64,000 bases of DNA from Toxonevra muliebris. Taxonomy: Eukaryota > Arthropoda > Insecta > Diptera > Pallopteridae. The position numbers and the translations under genes were made by a program. Where the stretch lies: contig OY829328.1 of NCBI GenBank assembly GCA_963691655.1, forward strand, positions 16,198,704 through 16,262,703, given 5' to 3'. Positions 1-9,563 of the stretch are shown here, one piece after another. Each line of letters begins with the position of its first letter. Position 1 is the stretch's first letter. The notes below the pieces were generated by a model. It was not told where the DNA came from. It ran no database searches and was given only the letters and a program-made list of their open reading frames with translations.

Positions 1-439
1 ATTATACATGTTCAACCTATATGTACACCTTTTTTTGTAGGAAACTAAATGAGGCCAAAATTATTGCCTGAAGGTGAAAGTCCAAATAAAAAAAAACTGA
101 CTTGCACCACTTTTCCACGCAACGGCTCAATTGTCTCCTAGGTTCAGATTTTGGCAACTGGTTACTGTACTAATAATATTTCGATCAAATCAGAACTGGT
201 TGCCGATTTTACTTTTTGGGTGTAGCCAGAAGCCTCGTCTCGCAGTTACTAATTATTCTTTATACTCGAATTTTAATTCACCTTAAGCAGAAAGAACACA
301 TTCTTCTTTAAATTGGTTGTTAGCTGCATTATTTTAGTTCTAGACTATGAACTAGTCTCTTTTTGCACTATATATACAACTAGTTGGTTTTTGCTACTAG
401 TTTTTTATTTTACTGCAGGGTAGCTACTTTACTAATGCC

Positions 440-665
440 CAAGACAATTAAAAAAAAAAAATATACCCAGTTGAACTTTGGATGATCGTAGAAGTAATCA
501 TTGAGCGCTCCAAAGCGAGCAATCGATTACTCCCTATTGCTCCAGAGCTCCGGAACTCCGGAATAGTTCTTCCACAAAATTCATGACGCAATAGACAAGT
601 TTTGTCTAAACCGCCAGTAAGCACGCAAGCACTTGTTGTGTGCCAAGGTTCAAATCCCACAACAT
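440..665 (+). repeat. tRNA-like (SINE-type) segment with B box
   Basis: A good RNA polymerase III B box (GGTTCAAATCCC, 647-658) sits at the end of a GC-richer patch in AT-rich DNA, followed by a T-rich stretch. The A box upstream is poorly preserved, so this is read as a decayed tRNA-derived SINE head rather than a working tRNA gene. Confidence 0.35.
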
Positions 666-765
666 TTATTTTTTTTAATTATAATGTTATATTATTAATT
701 TTTGTTCATTATTTTTTATTTTTATTATTTACTATTATCGTTTTATAATTTTATTATTTTCTTGA

Positions 766-852
766 GTTGCCTTTTTCCACGCTAGAACCTGAGACCGAAA
801 AATTCACATCGCGAATATTAAACGTCGCGCTTACCAACTGAGCCACACATGC
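766..852 (-). repeat. tRNA-derived SINE head, minus strand
   Basis: Read on the minus strand, 834-845 gives TGGCTCAGTTGG, a classic tRNA A box, and about 45 nt further on is a degenerate B box (GGTTCTAGCG). No complete cloverleaf could be drawn by eye. A tRNA-derived SINE head or tRNA pseudogene is the best reading. Confidence 0.45.
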
Positions 853-1363
853 AAATTTGTTATCGTTGAATTTTGTTTCCTTTACTCTTGCAATGATTCT
901 AGTACTAGTTACTGATTTTTAACTCTTTGATGCACACGATTTTAAAGAAAATAGAATCAACAGTTGCACAGAAATGTTTTGGGCTTATATCATTACCAGC
1001 AGAATGGGAAACTGTAAATAAATTATTAAACTGTGTGACTATAAGTAATTTTAACTTTTCAAGGTGGGTTAAAATATATCATACTATGCATAAAAAAATA
1101 TGCGGGGCAGTTTTTACCCTACCTACCGTAAAGGGTTAACTAGGCAAGAGAGAGTAAGATATACAAATTTGAACTACTCAATCAGGCTGTCTTTGTTTAT
1201 CATTATTTTTAAAAATAGACCATATAAAGTTATAAAATTGTGTTAGTGAAATTCAAAAATGTTGTTACTGTATTGGAGTTGCTCGTTTATCCCTCCTTTT
1301 GGAGTAATGAAATTAATCGTTTGAGGAGTACTCACTGTTTCTGCAACTGAGTACTTACGTGTA

Positions 1364-2085
1364 CCCCTTGATCAAAAAGTTCCGGGAATAACCACCGTGT
1401 GGCGCTCTCATCGTTCCGATTTGAGTTCTGTTTTTTGTTAAGTTGGTACATCTGTTGTTAATATTCCCTTAAAATCTTAGCGTCATAGCTTGACATTTGC
1501 AAAAGTTACGTAGCCAAGAGTACATCTATCTCTGTGTATGTTGGCAATTTTTAGAAATGGATTTAAATTTGCAACAACGAACTTGTATTAAATTTTGAGT
1601 AAAAAACAAATTTAATTGTTCGCAAACGTTGGAAATGTTGGAAAAGTGTTTCGGCAACGATGCTCTAAAGAAAACGATCGTTTACCAGTGGCACCAGCGG
1701 TTCAAAAGTGGTCGTGAGTCAATCGAAGCTGTTGAACGCAGTGGCAGACCATCGACATCGAAAACTGACGAAAACGTTGATAAAGTAAAAGAAATTTTGG
1801 TCAATAACCGCAAATTAACAATCAGAGTGTATTATTTGGGCATTATGAGGTGTTTGCGTGAAGCGATTCGCCAAAAGAGACCAGAATTGTGGACAGAAAA
1901 CTCGTGGATTTTGCACCATGATAACGCACCGTCGCACAGTGCCATCATTATTCGGAATTTTTTGACGAAAAATGCAACAAATATCATCCAACAGCCACTG
2001 AATTCACCTGATTTGGCTCCCTATGACTTCTTTCTGTTGAATCGAGTTAAAAACCATTACGCGGAACGCGTTTCAGCAGCCGAGA
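1364..2085 (+). mobile_element. mariner element, internally deleted, 3' end lost
   Basis: The left terminus CCCCTTGATCAAAAAGTTCC follows a TA dinucleotide and matches both termini of the mariner copy at 61660-62840. The body is similar to that copy but has lost about 380 nt in the middle of the transposase gene (junction near 1830). Similarity stops near 2085, so the right terminal repeat is missing and the copy cannot be mobile by itself. Confidence 0.85.
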
Positions 2086-2144
2086 GAAAGGAGAGAGGAG
2101 GTTGGTTAGCTGAATGGACTTCAATGCTCCTATTAAGATTTTAA
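1629..2144 (+). pseudogene. mariner transposase, internal deletion
   Basis: This 171-codon frame reads as a mariner (IS630-Tc1-mariner) transposase. It has the N-terminal helix-turn-helix region (KTIVYQWHQRFKSGRESIE, SGRPSTS), then jumps at LTIRV/YYLG to the catalytic C-terminal half with HDNAPSHSA and SPDLAPYDFF. The first catalytic aspartate (TGDETW block in the 62-kb copy) is deleted, and the last residues after the ERVSAAE block are unrelated flanking sequence. The remaining D..D spacing fits the mariner DD34D class. It cannot encode an active enzyme. Confidence 0.85.
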
Positions 2145-2149
2145 AATCA

Positions 2150-3795
2150 ATTATTATTACTTAATTGATATTTCATGCTGCTGGGTTTTGATATCTTTTA
2201 ATCCTATGTAGTTCAAAAGTATTATAAAAAAATTATAATTATAAAGCCGTAAGGTTCTATTTTTAAACGGAATCTAAATACGAATTGTGAGTGACGATGA
2301 ATGTGTTTTTTTAAATTTAGCAAGCACCCAGTATTTTTGAATATCAATTTAAATTTAAGTATCATGTTCAAAATATGAAAAACATCTTATTTTAGGCAGC
2401 AATGCTCTTCACCCGTTTGTCTGGCTGACAACCACCACAGACATCGACATTTTGTTTCATTCCAAGAAAGCTGCATTGTTACACACAGTAGCATCTACAG
2501 CTTAATATCGAAACTGCCATCTAGGTTTAAGTAGCAGCAAGCAAAATTTCTACTGTGGTTGAAGAAAAAACTTAAACCAAATTGCTGAATAATTTTTTGT
2601 AATAAATTTTTCGTAGTAGAGTACAATATTTTTTAGTTTGTGCTGTAATATTGTAACAGATTGGAATTTAAAACTAAATTTTCGTTTTCAGTCTCTCTTT
2701 GAGAACTTAAACAAAAAATAAATAAGTGAAAAAAGTTTGAAAAATGAAAATGTTTTGCAGAAATTGCATATTTTCATGGTGATGAATCATGCACTCAATT
2801 TGTGATTCCAGTATCAACGCAGATGTAAAAGAGCGATACAGCGTAACGTGTAAGTTAAAAAAAACTTATTTTTATGTCCACGAAAGCTGCTTCTGCGTTT
2901 CCCCGGTGTAAAATCAGAAAAGCTTCTTTCAAAGTGTGTTAGAAACGCGCCGCTGAGTGATTTTGATTAGCAAAGCGGACTCCATATTTGTAATCATATT
3001 ATTTTTCAGGTCAGCATGATTTCTCAAAACTTTGACAGTTGACAAACTTGACATAACTTCGAAATCATCCAAAATTATATAAAAATATATTTAAAAGGAA
3101 ATTAAAACATTTCACAAACTATAATTTAATGATTTTCAAAAATTTTACAACTATAGCATCAAGCCGTTTCTAAGACACAAACACTGATTACTGATTTTTG
3201 ATTAATCACCTCGAAACGCACTCATTGTTTTAAGACAAATGTGACTGTCAAATTTGTCTGTAAAAAATTTATTGCAGATATAGAGATAAAATTGCATATG
3301 CTAGTAAATAATAGCATATAAGCTAGATTTTTCATCGGCCCCATAGTACAATGTCTTGTGACTCTGTTTTAGAGCTTCCACACAATACGACATGGAATTT
3401 GTCGTGAGTTTTCTTTCATGTCTGAAAACTATGTCATCGCGTCTAGATGCAGCTTAAGACACACTTGAAGAGATGTTTGAGCAAGCTGAGCATAGAAACA
3501 TACTATACATTTGTATTTATAAACAATAAGTTGCCTCACGAAAAATGTTGTTGTTGTACTCTAAAATTAATAAACCTCGGTCAAAAGTAACTTACAGAAA
3601 AATGTTGTCATACAAAAGTCAATTTTTAGAGATTTTTTCAAAAGGATACAGCTTATGAACGGTAATCGCTAGAGACGAAATATTTTGAGAATCATCATAA
3701 AATAAACCTAAGTTAATTTTTAGACGGGTGCAGTAAAAGCTTTTCTTTTTTGTTGTTGTATGGGGCTCTATCCATTTAAATAAACCTATAACATT
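2150..3795. other. AT-rich intergenic stretch, nothing recognised
   Basis: No open frame with family resemblance, no clear inverted termini and no RNA gene could be recognised here. It separates the mariner fragment from the LINE fragment. Confidence 0.5.
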
Positions 3796-3799
3796 ATTT

Positions 3800-4422
3800 A
3801 CATTGACGTCTTACGTGCGGCGCTCACTGATGACACAAAGGGAATTAGGTGGACGATGACATCGCAGCTGCTCCATCTCGACTACGCTGACTTTATATGC
3901 CTCCTAGCACACAGAGTTTTGGATCTGCATCAGATGGCATTCAACACGGAAGCAGAGGCAAGCAAAGTGGGTCTGAACATCAATGCAGGCAAGACGAAAA
4001 TACAACGTCGAATCTGTCCTACTTTACGGCTGCAGCACATGGCTGTACTCGGAAGCTTCAGGTTTTTATTAACAGATGTCTTCACAGTATTCTTCAAGTT
4101 TTCTCAAATGAAGAACTTTTTGAGAGGACAGGTCAGGAACCAATCGATTGCACAATAAGACGTAGAAAATGGCAGTGGATTGGCCACACCTTAAGACGTG
4201 ACGACAATAATACCGCAAAATACGCCATGCAATGGAATCCACTGAAGCAGTCTGGAAGTAGAGCTGGCCGCCCCAAGCTGACGTGGCGCTGAACTGTTGA
4301 AGCCGAAGCAAACTCGATCGGCATGGGCTGGAGTGAGATGAAGCGAACAGCAGAAAATCGAAGCAGATGGCAAGCAGGCGTGGTTAGTGCCCTATGCCCC
4401 ACAAAGGGTGAAAAGATCTAAA
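3800..4422 (+). mobile_element. LINE reverse-transcriptase fragment, frameshifted
   Basis: Two overlapping frames together read as the C-terminal part of a non-LTR retrotransposon reverse transcriptase. Frame one has LDYADFICLLAH (a YADD active site changed to YADF) and GLNINAGKTK. Frame two continues with FINRCLHSILQVFSNEELFE, IRRRKWQWIGHTLRRDD and AGRPKLTWR, followed beyond a stop by TVEAEANSIGMGWSEM and ALCPTKG. The frameshift, the stop and the YADF change show it is dead. The IRRRKWxWIGHTLR signature is common at the end of invertebrate LINE polymerases; the exact clade was not determined. Confidence 0.85.
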
Positions 4423-4650
4423 CATAAACATTATTTTAATAGTTTTGATTTAATATTGTACTCTTCGAAAACTGGGCTGTTTGAAGGAAAAGTTTTATTG
4501 GAAGGTAATTGGGCACACTTAGTAACTAATTGCATATGTATTTATTAAATAATAATAGTTTATAGCGTTTATTAGATTATTTAACTTTTGTCCTGGGCTC
4601 ATTTGGTTTTTCAACTTTTAATCGCTCTAGCCATTTATTGTAATAAAAAT

Positions 4651-4954
4651 TTAATTCAATTTTGGATAATAGTTCTCTGTAGAATCTGTGTAAATAACTG
4701 AATTTCTCTTAGGTAATGGTGGCGGTGAAGATGGACTGCATTCACAAGCATTTGAGAAATAAGATTTTCCCAAATCGTTGGTTTCCGCATTGATTCCGCG
4801 CTCGGGCGTCTCATACAAATCATCGGGCAGTGTCATCGATACAAAAGAACCCTCAAAGCAAGATGATGTTGAATTCCGATATTCTAAGTCCTTCATAGAA
4901 ATTTTTACCGGTAGACTGGGTGCGGTGGATTGAGGTATATCAGGTAGAGCCGAA
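4651..4954 (-). CDS. LRR membrane protein, last exon (cytoplasmic tail)
   Basis: Encodes the Ser/Pro-rich cytoplasmic tail (ALPDIPQSTAPSLP, LPDDLYETPERG, PSSPPPLPKRN) and ends TAA at 4651-4653. An AATAAA hexamer on the minus strand (TTTATT on plus, about 4634-4639) lies just past the stop, with another near 4541. Tyrosines in the tail could be signalling sites, which is inference only. Confidence 0.8.
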
Positions 4955-7014
4955 CTGAAAGTAATTGAATTAATAAAATTAATTTGGCATAACGCATATG
5001 AACTAACTTCAGTGAGACCCTTTTCAATGGTTGCTGCTTCTTGACGAATGACGAATTTTTCAAATACTCTGCTTCGGAAATTGTGGATATATAACAAGTT
5101 TGATCACATTTCTTCACCATTAGTACATTTTTGGAACCTTCCAATAGATCTGGATAATATTTAATACCAAAATATGCTGCTACTCCACCAAAAATCGCTG
5201 ATACTAGAAATGTTAAGCACAACATTCCAAGGGTCATTGTCTTGTTGTCTTTTGAAATCCAAATATGTTCTTGCGGCATAGCGACAGGTGGCACATAAAG
5301 CGGCAAACAGTCCAATGGACTAATGGTCGGTGTTCCCTGTACGGTCAAACAAAATGTGTAAGTTATATTCTCTTGCAATGCATCAGTCACAAAATATGGA
5401 TTCCTATAATTCATGCAACCATTGATGGTAGGCATTATTGCATCACTGAACCAAATAATACTGATATGAGTGGATTCTGCAAGCGCTTCCATTACAGTAA
5501 CTTGAACTGAAGAATTTTGGAATAGATGTAACTCAAAGTCATGAGTACGTGGTTGCATTTTAAAGATTTCTTGATCTCTTGCCTGAATTTGTTCATTCCA
5601 CAAATCCACACTGGCATTTTGCCTCCATAAATCCTCAAATACGCCACTAATTCGTAATTCAAATGACTTGGAATCAGATTCTGCAGAAGATGCAACAATT
5701 TCAGACGGTTTCAATTTCGAATTTGAATTATTGACAGCAACGGTATTTATGCAACGCATTTCGAACACCGTTTCATCGGAGATTGGTGGTTCAATTGAAT
5801 TATACTCATCATCACCATCATCAGCGTAACCAAGATCTGGTTGATTACCTCCACCGTTGTTAGATGATTCACTGGTAGTTGAGGCTGCTTTGTCCCAGGT
5901 TGTCATTGCCATCGACGTAGTCGTTGTTATCGCAGCAATTTCACAATCGTTATAGTTTATCTCATTGATAAAATAACCATAGTAATAATATGGTTTCCTG
6001 CAGTAAAGTGCATCTATAAATTGACTGCGATATTTCATATAGATTTTCGCGAATGGATATATTTCGCAGCCACAGGAAAAATCATTCAGTGCAAAATTCA
6101 CAAAAGTTTTAGTATCTGGTGCCGTTACTAATGCTTCAATTATATTTGCATCCAAATATACTATGTTGTTGTTGGATAAGTTAAGCACCCTCAATTTGCC
6201 GACCAAATGAGAAAAAGCATCTCTATCAATAAATAAAACTTTAGCATCTATCATGCGTAAATATTTAAGATTAGGTGTAGATGGGAATGTATTTCTCGTA
6301 ATTCCGTCATTGAAGTTATTGTGACTGAGATCAATATACTCTAGATTTGGCAAAATACTTATGCCAAATATATTTTGATTCCAGGAACTCAATCCAGAAT
6401 TTAATCTCAAATGTAACAATGACATTTGTACAGGTTGAAAAAAAGCACGATCTAAATGTTCAATGGGCGTAGTAATTATTAAATACTTTAAAGAATGTAG
6501 GCCCAATAAAGCACCGCTATCAACCTTCAACTCCGGCTCAAGATTTTGCCAAGAAAGCAAAAGTGTTGAGGAGAACATGAGCGAGTTAAAAGTGTCACTT
6601 TTGATACGTGTGACTCTGCTATCGTGTAGTAAAATTTCATATACGGGACGTTCGATTTCTTTCCAGGAATTTTTAATAACGCCCTTGAAAAAATTTTGTT
6701 CTTGTATTTGTAAGATGTCAGTAAAAGGGCACATACTTAGCTGCAATAAAAGAAATATTTTTAGTAGGAAGTGAAGCAAGCATGAATTGATTAGGTATAG
6801 AAAGTTTCGCAAAACTGTTTTCATAAAAACTGAGGTTAATGGTTTCATATTTTGTTCGAACTTTCTGTACCAATTCCCTTGAAGGAAATCTTACTTTGAG
6901 AGTGTCATACAAAGTCGTATAGAAATTGTCCACATTTGTACACGTAATTCTGCAATTCACCTCTCCACATCCCGAAATATTGTTAGGATAAATCTGAAGA
7001 ATTTTTTCATTCAT
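4651..7014 (-). CDS. Leucine-rich-repeat single-pass transmembrane protein (three exons found)
   Basis: Joined exons 6895-7014, 5008-6740 and 4651-4954 give 718 codons plus stop in consistent phase. The ectodomain opens with a Cys cluster (GCGEVNCRITC), then several LRRs (for example NLEYIDLSHNNF, LRVLNLSNNNIVYLDANII) and a Cys-containing LRR C-cap (FSCGCEIYPF, LYCRKP, YNDCEI). A Ser/Thr/Asp-rich stretch and a second Cys-containing region follow, then one hydrophobic span (TLGMLCLTFLVSAIFGGVAA) and a cytoplasmic tail of about 145 residues. The tail ends in a proline motif PPPLPKR that fits an SH3 class II ligand. No signal peptide is encoded after the ATG at 7014; the acceptor-like TTTTAG just before it suggests an upstream exon supplies it. 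Probable cell-surface receptor or adhesion protein; no orthologue name is assigned. Confidence 0.8.
5008..6740 (-). CDS. LRR membrane protein, main exon
   Basis: This 1733-nt exon carries the LRR block, the C-cap, the juxtamembrane region and the transmembrane helix. It ends at donor AA|GTTAGT; the next intron, 4955-5007, is only 53 nt and ends TACTTTCAG, typical for a fly. Codon AA|T is split across it. Confidence 0.85.
6895..7014 (-). CDS. LRR membrane protein, first recognised exon
   Basis: Starts at ATG (7014-7012) and ends at a strong donor AAA|GTAAGA (intron from 6894). The intron, 6741-6894, ends in TTTTATTGCAG and joins in phase 0 to the next exon. Reading on through the donor gives LRR-like residues for a while but ends in a stop; the spliced version keeps a continuous LRR ectodomain. 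An upstream exon may exist because TTTTAG|AACAATG is a plausible acceptor. Confidence 0.65.
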
Positions 7015-7414
7015 TGTTCTAAAACTGATAAAAATTAGTTTCAAAATTTTATATAAAAAACTTGAAAAACATTGATTCCGATTCCGATTTTTATTTATTT
7101 TTCAAAAGGTCAAGCTTGCGAGCTAAAATAATCGCCATAAAATATCATCTTCTTCGGATAAATCGGAAACGGAATAAACGTGTCTGAATATTATGAACTT
7201 GATTAGTTTTTGAAAAATTAAAAGATGATAGACGATTTTTTATAATCAGAATGAAGACGAGAAGAGGTAAAGTTACAGATGTAAATTCGGCAAGAAATTT
7301 GATTTGTTTTACTCTACGGAATTCGACGTTATCATCGGCTAAAATAAACATGTAGTAAACCCATCATCACTCTTTCTAAGTAGTTTCAAATAGTTCTATA
7401 CATAATATTTTTAT

Positions 7415-7648
7415 GTGACAGACGACCCTCGTGAAGACCACTTGAATTGTTCGACCGACAATTCAAATGTGATCCTGGTGAAGCTTAAAATTGACGAACA
7501 TCCAAGATTGACCCAAGAAATGATAACTGATGAACTGGCTTTTATTGCTATGGCTTTATCACAAATATTAGAAAATTGTCTGGAATGCATGAAGAAATCT
7601 TATCGATGGGTTTCACGAGTTTTGAATGAGAGTCAAAAAGAGATATAG
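7415..7648 (+). pseudogene. mariner transposase N-terminal remnant
   Basis: The frame reads DEHPRLTQEMITDEL, SQILENCLECMKKSYRWVSRVLNESQKE, matching the second helix-turn-helix and following YRWVPxxLxxxQK segment of mariner transposases. Nothing of the catalytic core follows and no terminal repeats were seen. It lies in the gap upstream of the LRR gene and is an old fragment unrelated in detail to the other two copies here. Confidence 0.7.
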
Positions 7649-7827
7649 TTATGTACAGTTTGCCCAATATTTTTGTTCAATAATGCTCGGTCAATAAAAT
7701 TCATACAAGTGGTGAAGCTTGGAAACTAAGCTTGAAGTTATGTCGAATTCAGACGTTCCAAAAAGACGATTTTGAGTAGTGTTTTGAAACGTATCTATAT
7801 TAAGAGATATATTGAAATTAATCTAAA

Positions 7828-8634
7828 TTATGTAGTGAAGGTAAAAAACAGTGAAAACAGTAAAGATATGATATTAAACTTTGTTTGTCTATTTTTCTCC
7901 CACCAATTTAGCGAGCTGTAGTTACTCCCTCCGTATATACGATTTGCCCTTACATACCTTCCACTTCTGTTGACATTAAAAATATGGTTCATATTTTCTC
8001 CATTGTTATCATAATTTGTAAAATTATTAATGTCATGTTGCTTATTTTTTTGATATGCAATCGCCATATAGAAAGTTGTTGAAATAATACACAGTCCCAA
8101 TGTCAGTAAGACCCATGCCGCAATTTGTATACATTTATCATTTATATACTTTGGAGCTGAAGGAGTCGATGCTTCAATTCTGTAATAAAGTGAAAGATAA
8201 CATTTTATTTACTACTTTCGTCTCTCCTCGTAACACTTCTCTCAGAGATTTACTTTTTCTCCTTGATTGCATCAGTTTTTGCACTTTCATTTTCCGTACG
8301 TTTAAGTTGTGTCATTTCACTATGAATTCTTTCCAACAACTGTTTGATTTTTGGGGTTTTGATTAACTCGTATTTATTCAATAACTGTTTGCATATTTAT
8401 CAGCATAATTATTTTGTTATCGGTTAATCTATTGAGATAAGAGTGTACAAGACAATTTACCTACAAACATATTTCCAGGAGCTAATCTACATATAATCTG
8501 TTGTTTTTTTATTGCCGATTTGAGCAATACATTTTTTTGACTCATGGTCTTTGAATATACTTGAAGAGCCACAGGTGCCAGAACCTCCACTTCTATGATT
8601 TCCTGAAGTAAATTGACTTTTTGAGATATGTCGA
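7828..8634 (-). CDS. Putative small single-pass membrane protein (5' end not found)
   Basis: Two minus-strand segments can be joined: 8461-8634 (acceptor TTTTACCTTAG; donor G|GTAAAT) and 7828-8171 (acceptor TGAAG|CA, in phase). The first reads DISQKVNLLQEIIEVEVLAP through ICRLAPGNMFV. The second reads APKYINDKCIQIAAWVLLTL and continues through a transmembrane span to a Asn/Tyr-rich region (SGRYVRANRIYGGSNYSS) and a hydrophobic end, stop TAA at 7828. A better-looking acceptor (TTATTACAG, 8180-8188) would break the frame, so the join is uncertain. No family was recognised. It sits between the LRR gene and the jbug 3' end on the same strand and might be part of either locus. Confidence 0.35.
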
Positions 8635-8757
8635 CTAAGGTAAAATAAAAAGATTTGGTCTTCAAAAACTCCAGAGAGAGAGTTCATAAAACATTTGCAA
8701 TTTTGAGTCTTTGTATATCTACTATTAAAACGAATATATTTTTAATTAAAATATAAT

Positions 8758-8763
8758 TTATTA
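8758..8763 (-). terminator. jbug: Candidate polyadenylation signal of jbug
   Basis: TTTATT on plus equals AATAAA on the minus strand, about 670 nt past the jbug TGA, inside strongly AT-rich sequence. Other AATAAA-like hexamers are frequent in such DNA, so the choice is tentative. Confidence 0.25.
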
Positions 8764-9188
8764 TTTTGAATAAACGTGTATTTAAACAATAAAATTAAGT
8801 AAACATTAAACACAATTTGTAAAATAAATGTGTTAGAAGAAGATTCGATCAAATTTTGAGAAGACAAAGGGACGTAAAATAATATTAAAATTTGTTTTTA
8901 AATTAATTTAAATTAGTAAGTAATTAATCAAAAATAATATTTGCATACTTAAAAACTAAAATTGGTAACATGAATAATATTCATATTCATGTTATTTGTG
9001 TAAGTATTTGTTTTTCGAAAATATTTCAGAGATTTTCTCAAAGATTATCGTTTTTGCATTTCAATAAATTTCATGTTCGTTGTTTCGTTTGTTGATAAAT
9101 TATGTAAATTTCATGGTGCCATGAAGAATGTGCTCCTCATATTTCATAATTTGTAGTGTCACATTCGGGCGATGTAGTTAAGTAAATG

Positions 9189-9431
9189 TCAGAGTATTGT
9201 GCACGTTGCATCCTGTCGGCAGCGACGTCGCAGGCATGTGCGTGATCCAATTTCATAGATGAATTCTGGATTGCTGATATAATGTTGATTCAAAGTTTGA
9301 CTGCCGGAGAGTGGTGAAAGTCGCAGTTGTGTCTGGTGCATTTGTTGTTGTTGTTGCAATTGCTGGTGGGTTAATTGTTGATTGATGGAGGCTGGGCTGG
9401 GAAGTATAATTGTGCTGATACTATTTTGGCC
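9189..9431 (-). CDS. jbug: In-frame 80-codon extension beyond the jbug TGA
   Basis: Directly after TGA (9434-9432) the filamin frame stays open for 80 codons to a TGA at 9189-9191. The product would be proline/serine- then glutamine-rich (SPASINQQLTHQQLQQQQQM), followed by LRLSPLSGSQTLNQHYISNP and a Cys/Arg-rich end (RTCLRRRCRQDATC). Base composition is less AT-rich than the DNA just below 9180. Two routes could translate it: readthrough of TGA, or removal of a 54-nt intron from AAG|GTACTT (in the last exon) to TTCCCAG|C, which is in phase and would drop the TGA and the residues YLQGI. The normal end at 9432 may therefore be the intron-retained form. Confidence 0.5.
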   Translation of the reverse strand, partial: GQNSISTIILPSPASINQQLTHQQLQQQQQMHQTQLRLSPLSGSQTLNQHYISNPEFIYEIGSRTCLRRRCRQDATCTIL

Positions 9432-9563
9432 TCATATACCCTGTAAGTACCTTCGTAACTCCTCTTCAGTATCGAAAATCATGACGGGGAATGGTGAACC
9501 GGGTACAAATTCACCAGCCCATTTAACTTCGACGCGATAGTCACCGGGCTCAGTGGGATCATA
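9432..9563 (-). CDS. jbug: jbug last exon
   Basis: Acceptor CTTTTAG, then YDPTEPGDYRVEVKWAGEFV, PGSPFPVMIFDTEEELRRYLQGI and TGA at 9434-9432. Completes repeat 23. See the separate entry for the open frame after this stop. Confidence 0.92.
   Translation of the reverse strand, partial: YDPTEPGDYRVEVKWAGEFVPGSPFPVMIFDTEEELRRYLQGI

Noticed and set aside
4905..6848. Reading the LRR protein as one uninterrupted frame from 6848
   Set aside because: Its first residues (KTVLRNFLYLINSCLLHFLL) come from intron sequence. Splicing AAA|GTAAGA to TTGCAG restores a Cys-rich start and keeps phase; likewise the end after PLKRVSLK is replaced by a 53-nt intron splice.
7145..7351. Minus-strand frame with a hydrophobic stretch (SVTLPLLVFILI) as signal-peptide exon of the LRR gene
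   Set aside because: No acceptable donor in the required phase was found.
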